Part shown: positions 44,971 to 56,641 of the stretch, one piece after another
Layout of the letters: every line of letters starts with the position of its first letter
Numbering within the stretch: the stretch's first letter is position 1
Assembly: GCA_029948255.1 (NCBI GenBank)
Contig: JALIZF010001499.1
Location: 186,001 to 250,000 of the forward strand
Reading direction: 5' to 3'
Length of the DNA stretch: 64,000 nt
Source: Telmatactis stephensoni
Lineage: Eukaryota; Cnidaria; Anthozoa; Actiniaria; Isophelliidae
Made by a program: the position numbers and the translations under genes
The notes under the pieces: model-generated
Told to the model about the DNA's origin: nothing
The model's input: only the letters and a program-made list of their open reading frames with translations
Databases searched by the model: none

Positions 44971-46175
44971 TAATTTTATCAACGTCCTTTCTTTGTGCAT
45001 GACATTTTTTTATTTTATCGTAATCAGTACAATCAGTAATCAGTATTGAAATCTTTTACATGTTAATTTTATATATGCGTGCTTTATGTCAACAGTATCA
45101 TTGCAACATATAATACCGTACGTACATTATCACACGCTCATATTTAAACGTAGGCAGTCATGTAGCTAAAGTTTAGTTTTCGTGTTTTTGTGTTTTGGAC
45201 CTTTTTTTCGAATGGGCTTCCTGTGTTGTCCTGGTAATTAGTTTGTTGTTTACCAGCGAATATGCGGAAGTATCAACCAAGTGACCAAACTCCACTCACT
45301 GCATGCGCGGATTTTCTGATGGTATGGGTCTCTCAAGCTTTATAAGGTAGAAATCTAATAATATTAGATGATTTTATGTTTGCATTGTAGCAAATTCATC
45401 ATCCTTGCAGGTATTTTTGAACTTGTTTACATTTTCGATTCTTCGGCACGGACCGAAACGGCAAAGAATGCAACTCGTCCGACGTCCGTAACTTACTAAA
45501 TATGATTTTTATTTCTTCTTAAATAAATTTAAACCTTGATAACCATTGTGTATATGGGTTAGCTTGTTTGAAGACGATGAGATGTTGGCTACGAAGTCCA
45601 GATTTTGAATTGTTTTCAAAGGCGACTTGTCAATCTCATGATACTATTTTTAGATCGAAAGATCAAACGAATGGTGAAAGTAGCACGAAAGTTTGGCGCT
45701 GTAGAAAATTTGGAATTGAAGTGCCCAAAAATTTTATTTCACCCAATTGAAGGTCAGATAATAGTTGATTTGTTGCATATGGATTTTTGTTGCCAGTACA
45801 TGTACCAATTGGGTTTTGGGGGCCTCGAAAATTCATAATTTTGCCTCTCATTAGAATGGGTTGAAAATGGGTTGAACTAAATATGCAGAAAAATATTTTA
45901 CTTTCTAAATTTCTCGCTGCTAATAATTTCAACGTATAGCAGGCATGCCTTTTAACTGAAAATCTTAGAAAACTTTGTAAGATATAACGATTTTGTAGTA
46001 TTTCGAGCCCCTTCAAAATCGTCCTTTATGACCCGCCAAAACAAGCTCTCGTCGCCAGAATCTAAAATCGTCTCATAAATCATCAAAATTAAATCGAATG
46101 CTTTCAAAATTTATACCATTTTGTTAGGTATCGTAAAGGGATTATTGTGACATTTTATCACAATTGGCGATTTTT

Positions 46176-47357
46176 AACTCGTGGATTGCAAATCCACGAG
46201 TTATAGTGAGGGGTCAAAATATGCAAATGAGTCAGCTTACTACTTCGTGTATGACAACATGAAATGGCAGTATTCAATCTATCTATTGTCTGACTAGAAT
46301 GGTGCCATACATAAAGTAGTAACCTATGTCACTCACTCGCAAATGTGTTAACACTATGGCACTGCGCATGCTCGATGCAATTGACCGCAAGCCGAAAGTA
46401 ATGTGAGCTCTGGGTACGAGATTAAAGGAGTATGTTTTTTTATTCCGGGACTCCCGATGGACTCCCGAACTATTCACAGATCAACGATATTTGCTTTCAC
46501 GATTTATGTAGAAATCGGACTAGACAAAATTTATATTTAGTTAAAAATATATACAGACGTTGTTTTAAAGAAGAAGCTTTTTAGATCATTAAATTCCTAG
46601 TATTAGTACAAGCTATTTCAGGAGTATAAAAACCATCGAAGTACCGAAGCAAGTTTAGACATGACTTAATTACGCAATAGAATTAATCGCACTGCAGTCG
46701 ATAGCCAGACCTTTTTACATCGCTATCAAGCGACAAAAATCTCTTCAAGTGCAACATCAAAGTAATCCAAGCTTTTAGTGTTCGTACTCTATTATCACAA
46801 GAGTCAAAGTGGATAAGTTAAACAAACGAAAACATTTTGAAAGCAGTCGTCGGTCGCCGCCGTGAATTAGACCTCGAGTCCGCTAGCCGAAAACAGCAAC
46901 AAAAAGGCGTATGGAGTTTTATTGAGTTAGTTTATTGGCTTAGTGTTTTCTAATAAAGTAATTTATTTTATCTTTATAGCGACATTTTGCTACAGAGCAC
47001 AGAGAGAAGCATTTTTGCATTTGTTTTATAACCACACTCTGACAATAAATATACAAAATTCACCAGTGAAAATCATACAACTTCTGGATGGTCCAGTGGA
47101 TATGCCCTTGGCTTTACAAGCGTAAGGTCCGGGTTCAAATCCCGACCCTGTGGGGAATTCTTTTTTCACTTTTTTTTTGACAGATTTTTTTTTCTTTTAT
47201 AGCTAATGACTCTTTCTTCGCTAAAAAAATTATTGATTGATTGATTTGGATTTTTATCTTCAAATGAAAACTCGTTATTTTACTAAAAAAAATTGTGTTT
47301 GGGCTTCCTGTGGTCATTTCGGTCAACCACGAGTTACTTCGCCATTGGCGGTTTGAT
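46176..47357 (+). mobile_element. Helitron/Helentron-like non-autonomous element
   Basis: The uninterrupted left arm of the transposon gives the empty site, in a T run, with no clear duplication. The element starts with the hairpin AACTCGTGGATT/AATCCACGAGTT and ends with the small hairpin CGCCATTGGCG followed by GTTTGAT. The same two ends bound 53603-56202, which shows a family. A tRNA-like sequence with boxes A and B sits near the right end. No coding capacity. Confidence 0.65.
47084..47152 (+). ncRNA. tRNA-derived (Val-like) sequence with Pol III boxes
   Basis: Box A TGGTCCAGTGG (47089-47099) and box B GGTTCAAATCC (47132-47142) match consensus, and the anticodon region GCTTTACAAGC resembles tRNA-Val(TAC). 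The stems are not fully paired, so it is a tRNA-derived SINE-like part rather than a tRNA gene. T-runs follow. Confidence 0.5.
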
Positions 47358-47769
47358 TCTATCTTGCATGACCTAGGTGAAAGATCCAGCGGTCTCGTCT
47401 TAAAATGCTTAGCTAGTTAATTACTGAAAAATACATGGAGGTTAATAAATACATAATTATTGGAAATCTGTAGCGTAACATACTCCCCTCCTTAATTTTG
47501 GGCATTTCCCGATGCACTGCTCGTCTTAGACGTGATGCAAATACTTTAAAAAAAAACTAGTGATAAAAATAAGGTTGTCTAGAATAATGTCTATTAATTT
47601 GATTAAATTTCTCTAATTGTTCAATCAAATGTCTAATCTTTCCTTCGCATCGGTGTATTCTGTTCCAAGTATAATTCAAGTCGCTTTTAAGTTGATCTGC
47701 GAAGTTCACGTCGCTGAACTCCTATTACATTCTCTTTATCATCGATGATGTTTTGAAGCTCGTCTAGTT

Positions 47770-48258
47770 CTCAAGCATGTTAAGGCCTGGGTCATTGGGC
47801 CGAACTAAAAAAACCTAAAATTGCAATATCTCTACCAATATTAAATGTACTTAGATATAATTTTGGACCATAGTCATGATTAGGATCCTTAACATTTTTG
47901 TTTGTGTATGGTCGGAATTCGGTGGTCACGTGACCTATAGGATGAAAAAATATTAATTTGAAAATGGGCCGGTGAAAATGCATTTAATGAAGCTGACTGT
48001 TTCAGTTTGATGTTTAACTGTTAAGGACATCTAGATAAGTTAGAAATTGCCTGGAATGGATGACTTCATTTAAACAGTGCGGAGTAACATGCAAATGTGT
48101 AAATATCTGGTTTGGTCACGTGACATCTTTTACCAAATATCTCCTTAACAATCAATGATGGACCACCATTCCAGGCAGATTTTGAAAGACAACCCCCAAA
48201 CGTCATAAATTGGCATCTCTTTTATTATTTCACTTTACGTCTCTATACGGCCCGTTTT
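47770..48258. repeat. Right end of duplication unit 2
   Basis: Near-identical counterpart of 26490-26978, with both GGTCACGTGAC boxes. Divergence begins after CTATACGGCCCGTTTTC, where a minisatellite starts. Confidence 0.75.
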
Positions 48259-48261
48259 CTA

Positions 48262-48500
48262 TGGGGCGCCATCCGTAAAAAAATTCCGAGTTCGAAATGG
48301 TTCCGAGAAGCTATGGGGCGCCATCCGTAAAAAAATTCCGAGTTCGAAATGGTTCCGAGAAGCCTTTCGAAACCATTTTGAGCTCAGAATCATTCCGACT
48401 CGGAACCATTTCGAAATCGGAACCATTCCGATTCGAAACCATTTTGAACTCGGAATCATTCCGACTCGGAACCATTTCGAACCAAAACCATTTCGAAAAG
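48262..48500. repeat. Minisatellite of CGGAACCATTTCGAA-type units
   Basis: A 54-bp direct repeat (GGCGCCATCCGTAAAAAAAT...) is followed by imperfect 20-42-bp units of CATTCCGACTCGGAACCATT and variants in alternating orientation. Open frames across it on both strands are repeat-driven. Confidence 0.8.
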
Positions 48501-48775
48501 GAGCCGCAAAGCACCATGGGCTCGGAAAATTGTCGGAACAACTTCGATTCCTCTCGGAAGTAATTCGGTAAACTTCAAATACATAGATTTTCAGCTTTGT
48601 AAATTGTTAATCCCAACTATAAGCATATGTACGCTTTTCACGACTGTAAAATCATTATTGGAGATTGTTCTTTATGTTTTTTCTACGAAGTATTAGCTCT
48701 GGACAACTGCTCTGGACTTAACTCGGAACTATTTCGGAAGAGAATCGGCTCGGTGACTGATGGCTCAAAAAACCT

Positions 48776-48813
48776 TGCGCATGCGCAGTAAGAGCCAAAA
48801 CAAAATGGCGGCC
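48776..48813 (+). promoter_or_regulatory. NRF-1 palindrome and YY1-like box
   Basis: TGCGCATGCGCA (48776-48787) is a perfect NRF-1 site. AAAATGGCGGCC (48802-48813) fits the YY1/Kozak-type motif common at animal promoters. The ATG inside it opens a 32-codon frame ending at 48903; a further 39-codon frame with four cysteines runs 48923-49042. Neither is recognised. This may be the promoter of a lost or short gene. Confidence 0.4.
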
Positions 48814-49154
48814 AAAGATGGCTTCGAAATTAGTGAGGTTTGCTGGCAAATAAATCCTAGAAAGAAGAGACGAAATATTTTCGTAGTCAGCCGAAGAAAA
48901 TAGTATTAGGTAAAGTGTCTGAATGAAGGTGACTCGATGTAGCAAGAGATGTACATGGTGTAAAATAAATGCCGATGAATTCTGCAGCCAACTTCACGAA
49001 AAGAGAGGAACCGGCCTCCTTGATGAAGGTTTAATATTTTAGTAACTTAATAGAAATATGTCTTATATAAATTTTAATAAAAAGTAATATTAGAAGTATT
49101 TACCTGTAAGTGCCGTTACTAGATCAAATCCCCTTGACATAAGGTGCATAAACT

Positions 49155-49735
49155 CTGTCGCCCTTTGTAATAATAACACTTTGTCATTTTGTAATAATAT
49201 TGTACTGTTGCACTTTGTAATAATTATGCCCAAAAGTAGTTTTTCATAAATTCGATGGTGAAAATTTATGCTAGTATCCTAATAGATGTGACTCGTTGAA
49301 AGTGCCACAGTAAATACTGCTCTTAACCCACACACCAAAGTGTTGATCACAATTATATTTTTACAGTTAAAATAGTCAAGTATACTAGTATTGATTATGT
49401 TATCCAACTGTTGGGATTGACAGTTTGGTGCATGGCTTCAAAGTGCAATATTTACCTTAGACTTTTTGACAAGTCACGTGACCAGTAGGATACAAAACAT
49501 CAACAACAATTAGACATGGTTATTACAAAGTTCACAGAATTATTACAAAGTGTGACAGCTATGTTTATTACAAATTAAGTGCAACAAAGTATATTACAAA
49601 GTGACAGCTTTATTATTACAACCTGGAAAGTAACATCAATTACAAAGTGTGATAGGATTACAAATTGTGAAAAACGGTTACGTATTCAAAAGTGTGACAG
49701 CTATTACAAAGTGTAATGATCATTACACATTGCCA
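49155..49735. mobile_element. Element with multiple subterminal repeats
   Basis: About ten copies of TTACAAAGTG, or close variants, are arranged as complement (CACTTTGTAATAAT) on the left 80 bp and direct on the right 220 bp. This clustered inverted arrangement resembles transposase-binding subterminal repeats. No ORF. Ends and target duplication were not resolved. Confidence 0.55.
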
Positions 49736-50280
49736 AACACAGTTGCAAAATTAGAAACAATAATTAAAATATTGGCAAATTCCTGGGTTGAAGTCACCTC
49801 AGTTGCATTTTCCAATTGCTTATAAATCAGAAATTAGACATCTTCATTCAAGAACATTAAACCACCACAGCTTTTCAATCCATGAAGAAATGATCATGAA
49901 AATTTCATATCAAGGATTAGGTCACTTTAATCATGTGGATTTGGTTCCTACCTGTAAACACCCTTTTATATTTTTCCTGTAAATAAAGTTATAAATATAT
50001 GTAAATAAATGTAAAAAGGTAATTTATCTATTTATATTTATTTACATATATTTATAACTTTATTTGCAGAAAAAATATAAAAGGGTGTTCACAGAGAGGA
50101 CCCAAATCCATATTCATAAATGTCACTCCAAGTACTGTGAATGACATGCTCTAGATACATGTAGAAAACAAAGTTCTACTCAAATTAGTCATAGATTTGT
50201 CCTTATCAAGCAGGTTGGTTATTTTGATGGTTTCAGTTTACCTTTCTTTTTCAAGTTACAATGTACATTTTGTTTATTTG

Positions 50281-51266
50281 AGGTGGCTTGGTATAGTTTT
50301 TTTATTGGCTGTGCTTCCATTTTACATTCCACAAATTGAGCAACTTACTCTTGACCAACCAAAATGGTTTTTACCCTTAGTAGTTGTTGGACTTAAATCA
50401 AAGTTTATGTTTTTGTCTATTTCACTTTGATTTGTTTTGACAGCGACGATAAACAAAGATGGCTGAAATCAACTTGTCTAAAAATATCTTTTGAACTCAA
50501 GTAGCTCTAGACAAGGGACTATTATGGACAATAAACTACACACTGACAAAGAAAGTAAGGCTAAATCCAACACTTTTTACAAAGCCATTTTCGAATAAAT
50601 CGTGAATACATAAATAATGCGAATTTGAATTTGCCAATTTCCGGTCCTTTATAATTCCAAATCACTTTAATCAAAGAGTTTTAATCCTGTGTTAGCTACT
50701 TTACCTAAGTTGGTATGTACCTTGTTACATAGTATTTGGGTGCCAAGAATACTTTGAAATCAAGAGATATTTCAGAAAAACTGATTTCAGCCATATATTA
50801 TGTTGCCATGGTAACAGCAATTACACTGAAACTGACAAACACAAAACCTTGACCTTAATTTATCTACTGAAAGGAAAATCATAGTGATTAAACTAGGGTA
50901 AGCTTATCACTTAATATTAAATAGCTAATCAATAATAATTTTCAATTTTTGAATTGTAATTTATTCAAAAACAGCTTGGTAAAAAATTATTTGACCTTAA
51001 TTTCTTTGCCTTAGTGTGTAGTTTGAATGTCCATGTAGTCCCTTTTCGAGGGCTTCTCGAGTTTGAGATATTTAAGAAAAATTGATTTTGGCCATCTTTG
51101 TTTACCATCGCTGTGGCACCACTAATAGAAATGAAATAGACAAAAATCAAAACTTTGATTTGAGTTCAAAAATTTATGTTAAAACCATTTGGTCAAGATT
51201 AAGTTGCTCAATTTGTGAAGTGAAAAATGGAGGCATTGTCAGTAAAAAACTATTTCGAGCCACCTT
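50281..51266. mobile_element. Foldback element with roughly 250-300-bp imperfect arms
   Basis: The ends are AGGTGGCTTGGTATAG and, inverted, CTATTTCGAGCCACCT. Further in, CAAAGATGGCTGAAATCAA pairs with TTGATTTTGGCCATCTTTG. The interior, about 50560-51000, is AT-rich without a gene. It directly abuts the LINE fragment at 51267. Confidence 0.65.
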
Positions 51267-52617
51267 AATGCTGTCATATCAGCTGCCCTAAGAGAAGAGA
51301 CGCCACAGCAATATGTTGCATCAAAGTTAATAACGGCTTCACACGTAGAGTCTATTACAACGCAAAGTACAACGATGACTACAACCTCAGAGGACGTGAT
51401 AAAACAACAACAGTCAATTAAGGCAGAGAACTCCAAGTCGAAATTGGAACAGATTGACGCAAATTTACCACCTGACCTACTTCGTCAAGTCACTCAAGCA
51501 AGAGACAAAGGGGCAAGCTCGTGGTTAAATGCAATACCAGTAGAAGAGCAGGGACTGGTTTTGAACAAACAAGAATTCAGGGACTCTCTGCGACTGCGTT
51601 ATAACCTTCCCTTGCAAGATCTACCTGATGTCTGCACTTGTGGGGCTACTTTTAACGTCAATCATGCCCTGTCCTGTAAAAAGGGGGGGTTTGTAGCCCA
51701 GAGACATGATAATGTACGAGATCTCTTGACTACATTATTAAGCAAGGTGTGCCATAATGTTCAAGCAGAGCCACAGCTGATTCGACTAAATGATGAGCAA
51801 TTTAATCTTAAATCCACCAGCACCAGTCAAGATGCACGCTTAGATATAAAAGCGGGAGGGTTCTGGCAACGTGGAGTAACAGCATTCTTTGATGTACGTG
51901 TCGCATGTTAACTCCAAGAGCAACCAGAACAAGACTACCTCAACTATCTTCAAAGAACAGGAGAAGGAAAAGAAAAGAAAATACCAACAAAGAATCCTTG
52001 ATGTCGAGATGGGAACCTTCACCCCACTAATTTTTGGTACCAATGGAGGCATGGGGACAGAATGCCAGATGTTCTTAAAGAACCTTGGAGATAAGTTGGC
52101 CAAGAAAACAAGAGACACGTATGCTAATGTAATTACGTGGATAAGGACTCGCCTATCTTTTGAGATAATTAAATCAGTACATATGTGTATTAGAGGTTCT
52201 CGAACCCCTTTTCATAAGAATAATGAAGTTTCAGATGATTTCAATTTAAGTGTAAATGCAGCAGAAATTGTTCATTAATTCTCAAGTGTCCGAATATTTT
52301 TAGTTTTTAGATAGTTTTAGGGTTTTTTTATTAAGTAATTTCTCTCAGTATCTTAGGAATTTTTCAAGGGTTTTTTTTAATGAACTTAGTTTTCTTAGTA
52401 ATAGTTTAATTTAAACTTTCTTATAATAATTGTTGTAGTAGTTATGGAGTTTTTGTAAATAGAATTTCTAGTTTTTCAATAAAGGTATGATTTTCCCATT
52501 TATTTTCTTCTTCTTCTTCTTCTTCTTCTTCTTCTTCTTCTTCTTCTTCTTCTTCTTCTTCTTCTTCTTCTTCTTCTTCTTCTTCTTCTTCTTCTTCTTC
52601 TTCTTCTTCTTCTTCTT
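51267..52617 (+). mobile_element. 5'-truncated non-LTR retrotransposon with RLE-like C-terminus
   Basis: The frame 51267-51900 encodes KGASSWLNAIPVEEQGLVLN, a CCHC-like CTCGATFNVNHALSC, then RHDNVRDLL and DARLDIKAGGFW with FFDVRV. The frame is broken by 1 bp near 51898. It continues to 52278 with GTFTPLIFGTNGGMG and RTRLSFEIIKS. The CCHC, RHD and D...D order resembles the restriction-like endonuclease of R2-type LINEs; I infer this without alignment. A 3' UTR with AATAAA (about 52480) and a (CTT)n tail of about 112 bp (52506-52617) end the copy. Confidence 0.65.
52506..52617. repeat. (CTT)n microsatellite
   Basis: About 37 CTT units at the end of the LINE fragment; probably its 3' tail, later expanded. 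Confidence 0.95.
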
Positions 52618-52984
52618 GACACCTTTATTGAGTAACAACATGATTGTAAGTTTACAACTTTGCGGGTGTAACCTTGGCTAAGCTGTAATTATCTAATATG
52701 TCCCAGTCCTTATTCCTTATTTCTCAAAACCCGCTACATATTCTTATTCATAAACGTAGTACGTATAGAAATGCTTGACAATTTCTGAATTTTGTGACAT
52801 TATCCACTTCTGACTCTTTAGGATACACAGGACACAATCGAGTACTTCACTTTGAACCCTAGTGGCGCGCTTACTTTACGTTAACCCCTAATAAAATATA
52901 CATTTTCTAAAAGCCTAAAGACCAAAGTTTACATATTTTATATCTTTTTCCCATAAAACTGATCCATTTGGTAATTATCAAGTG

Positions 52985-53335
52985 CCGAAAAAAAGTGCAG
53001 TCTCGGAATTTGAGGTTTATTCTCCTTCCGTTTTGTATGGATGGATCAAATTTTTATTCCAGCTTGTTTTGCCAACATTGATCTCGCAAAGTGTGTCTGT
53101 TTTTTTTTTTAATTAACGCTTCATTCTTTTCTAATTGAATTTTGAAGTTCGACATACGTGTTTTTAGGGGTTCTCTTCACAAAATGCCTCATATCTAAAT
53201 AAAGAATAGAAAAAAAAAGGAAACGCAGACACACTTTGGAAGATGAATATCATTTGAATCAACTTGCCAAATGTCGTTGAAATTGATTGAATACCGAGGG
53301 AGAATAAACCTTTTAAAGTTGCACTTTTCTCGAAA
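52985..53335. repeat. Imperfect inverted repeat
   Basis: GGTTTATTCTCC and CAAAGTGTGTCTG on the left pair with CAGACACACTTTGG and GGAGAATAAACC on the right, at roughly symmetric positions. A degraded foldback element is likely. No gene is seen from 52620 to 53600. Confidence 0.45.
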
Positions 53336-53602
53336 AACTCTTCCCGAGAAAAGCGTGATTTTAACTTTCAAAGGATTAAGGTTTATTCACACAGGGGCGA
53401 TTATTTTTTGAAATAACTCGCTTTGTAAAAAACTTTTTAATTTGCTTTTCATATAAAATGAAATATTATACCCTAATTAACCTTACAGCATGTTTTCTAA
53501 AAATTAGCAATTTAAAGCGATTTTGTGTCCCGTGTATCCTTAAGCAATAAATGATTTGCTTCTTCTTGATTTGCTGTGATGTTTTTAATTATCTCCATTT
53601 TT

Positions 53603-56202
53603 AACTCGTGGATACGCGAGCGTAGAACGAGTTATTGGAGGACTCATGAATATGCAAATGTGTCACTCACTCGCAAATGTGTTCACTTTGGCTACTGCGC
53701 ATGCTCGACGTGATTGACCGCCGAAAGTAATGTGACCTCTGGGTACCAGTGCAGATTAAAGGAAATATGGGACTCCTGTGTTTTATTCAAATATGCATCG
53801 ATAGATCGATGACATTTACTCGAATTCTTTAGCCGATTGTACGGCGAAACTTGCTTAAGAATTGAACGATCTAAAAGGCGTCTACTGTAAACAAGGTTTG
53901 TATTTAATCATTAACCGGTGGAGTGTTGAAATTCTACTCGTGACTCTTCCATGAGTTCAAATCGTGGAGGCTTCAAGATGGTCCGAGATGACGGACATGA
54001 CAACTTCGTGCTCACACTTCGCTAAGATTTCTTATTGCTTGACATATTTTGTATTGTACCACTCTGCTTGGAATAATTTCCATCGCATCTCATCGCATCT
54101 AGAGTGAAATCCTTTCTGGGTGGACTTTTTTACGTTGCTCTCCTGGTAAGTAACTATGCTGTCGTCAAGCAACAAAATTGTCGCTGCAAGCCAGTCCAAC
54201 ATCAAGGTCATCCAAGTTTTTGGTGTTTGTACTTTATCAGCACGCGAGTAAATGTTAAGATAAAGAGCAAACGAAAACATTTTGAGTACGAATTGCCGCC
54301 TGAAACATAGCCTGAAACTGGCCGTGAGTAGAGCCGCTAGTTCGTGTTTGTACTCTATCCGAGCACAAGAGAGAATGTTGAAATAAGCAGGAAACGAAAC
54401 GGCACTGATCTGACTCGACTTTCAGTCTTTATATTATTATTAATATTTGATCAAAATGCAAACATGTTTCATTTTATTCACCGTGACCTTTGACGAGTCA
54501 GATAGTTGTAGCTATTAGCCGAAAACTTGTGTAACTTGGCCAAAATAACTCAGTGGATCTAATTGACAATTTTTGTAAAATCTATAGTGTAATTGAATGA
54601 CTGTGGACTTTGAGGCGCAAATTGTAACAATACCTCAGATACTGATAAAATGAGAGATTTATATACATTGTATGTAATGAATTGTATTTATCATTCGTTT
54701 GATCTATAAAAGTGTCGTACGGTAGACAATGCGGCACTTTTGACCGTAATGCAACGTACAACAAGAGCCAAAATGGCTTCTCGCTCTGGCCGCTTTTTGG
54801 GATAAAATGTTTGAATTTTTCTGTGAAGTTTTTATTTCTCTCACCGGCGTTTGAGCCTTTGGGTTTCGAGAAGTGAAACTACTTAGCTCAGTTGTGTGAC
54901 ATGAACCTGGAAGTGACGTCCATACTTAAGTTGATTATTATTATTTTTTTCTTTCTGTTTTTAAAGGAGATTCTATTTGATATACTTATGCTAAGGTATT
55001 TTGTTGACTTGAGGCACAAGGATATATTTGCAGTTGCGTGACACTGATAGACAAATCAAAGGTCAAATTAAATATTCTCATTGTCAATGTCGTCGGTCAC
55101 AGTGAAGTTTACTATTTTTGGTATCGATGAAAACAATTTTGAGAGGTAACCGAGAACAAGAAAACATCATTATAAACAAATGCGTTAGTAAAATGCAATG
55201 GGCAAAACGCTTTTTAGTTCTGAATGATGGCCGTTCTCGGCGATCGCCTGTTTACTACTGATTCCCGGTACTGATTACTAATTTCTAAATTTCATCTAAA
55301 AAGCTTGCCTATAAAGCTAGTTAAGCTAGTTACTGCACAGAGAGTGGGCGACAAATCTCAGAAGCAAATAGACAAATTGTTCGACGTGAATCACACAAAA
55401 AGTATGGCGTCACGAAAAAATGTCACATAAACAAATTAAAAAGTCCTAAGACAGCTTTTGCAGACAACAGTTGAGCATAATATGCAGAAAATAACTTGCC
55501 TTTCTAAGCTACTTTATTCATTCAACATCTTCAGAGCTGATGAACGGGTACAACGGCCTAGCATTGTCATCACGCACTGTATTTCTGGCGTTTAACTGCG
55601 GGAAAGGAGCTAAGAACACATCGAACATGTGCCTGTTTTCCGAATTATGCCCGATGGCATATGGAAAAACGAGATCGGTAGTGATCGCGGCAGTTCGGAG
55701 ACATTTCGATTTTCCGGACAATAGGCGTAGATGTGCCGATACTACTTCGTACGTCTTCGGATGTCTTCGTCTTGTCACGTTTTTTCACGAGGGTGCGTAG
55801 TAAAGGGAAAATCATTTTCTGACCCTCCGAACGATCGGTTTGCAATCCTCAGCTCTGGGCCCTTCGGGCCAGAGCAATGAGTCTGATGCAACATCACGCA
55901 ATACAGGAAACTAATTTCACTCCAAAAAGCGTCTAGTATTTATCAGTTTATCATACGTCTTCAGCAATGATTTCATGTTTTGGCTGTCATGCACGCTACA
56001 GTGAGTCTGATGTAACGCTCCATATCAAAGCAAATCCTGAGTTATGAAATTGCTACTAAAGGCTAAGGATTACACAAAATGCACTTCATGAAAGTAAAAA
56101 TATACTAAATGGGTAAAAACATTCAGCTCTCAATGCTTCATTGACTTCTGCTCTGCAAATATAGTTCCATCCACGAGTTATATCCGCCATTGGCGGTTTG
56201 AT
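53603..56202 (+). mobile_element. Helitron/Helentron-like element, second copy, with nested insertion
   Basis: It begins AACTCGTGGATAC with a hairpin to GAACGAGTT, shares TATGCAAATG, CACTCACTCGCAAATGTGTT and GCGCATGCTCGA with 46176 onward, and ends CCGCCATTGGCGGTTTGAT. It also sits in a T-rich site. A related copy of the 4738-5884 element is nested at 54967-55879. No protein domain is recognised. Confidence 0.6.
54967..55879. mobile_element. Second copy of the 4738-5884 transposon interior
   Basis: Reverse-complement match of roughly 4835-5830, from GATTCTATTTGATATACTTA to GGGCCAGAGCAAT, with small indels. The terminal CGGGCCCTAAAATCGCC repeats are absent, so it is truncated at both ends. 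Confidence 0.75.
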
Positions 56203-56453
56203 TAGGTTATGGTGGTAGTTACTTAGGAAATCGAACACTATGTTCACTTGAATAACTTGATGGTTGGGATACAGCTGTTTGATTCCATTTCGCAGTTCAC
56301 GGTATTTTTCTTTTTTGTGGGCACTTCTTTCCTTTATCTTGCCAACGGTGCAGACTGTTCCTTCTAATAGCAACCATACTTTCTTTTCCTTATCGTAGAT
56401 GGCCATGTCTATTTTGTTAGCGTGGTTTTGGGGAGCTTTCGGTAAATGGAATT
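56203..56453 (-). pseudogene. Retroelement-like C-terminal fragment
   Basis: The minus frame reads KIDMAIYDKEKKVWLLLEGT and KYRELRNGIKQLYPNHQVIQ before being cut by the Helitron-like element at 56202. It resembles the end of LINE-type reverse transcriptase proteins. A GAA microsatellite borders the other side (56454-56480). Confidence 0.45.
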
Positions 56454-56641
56454 CTTCTTCTTCTTCTTCTTCTTCTTCTTTATTGTCTTAGCTGTAAGGC
56501 CCTTGCGCTGCTCGATCATGTCATGACCTGCAGCAAAATATTTTCCTTTTTTCCATTCATTCAATAAGAACATTGTTACGCTACAGATTTCCAATAATTA
56601 TGTATTTATTAACCTCAATGTATTTTTGAGTAATTTACTAG

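Larger units (their letters stand above)
45211..47399. repeat. Right terminal inverted repeat of the TTAA transposon (interrupted)
   Basis: It mirrors 38110-39115 across 45211-46175 and 47358-47399; the gap is the Helitron-like element at 46176-47357. The join reads GGCGATTTTT then TCTATC, matching the unbroken left arm. Confidence 0.85.

Noticed and set aside
48297..48563. Overlapping frames on both strands
   Set aside because: They result from a minisatellite with near-palindromic units; openness in several frames is repeat-driven.
52487..52681. Poly-Phe frame
   Set aside because: Translation of the (CTT)n tail of the LINE fragment.
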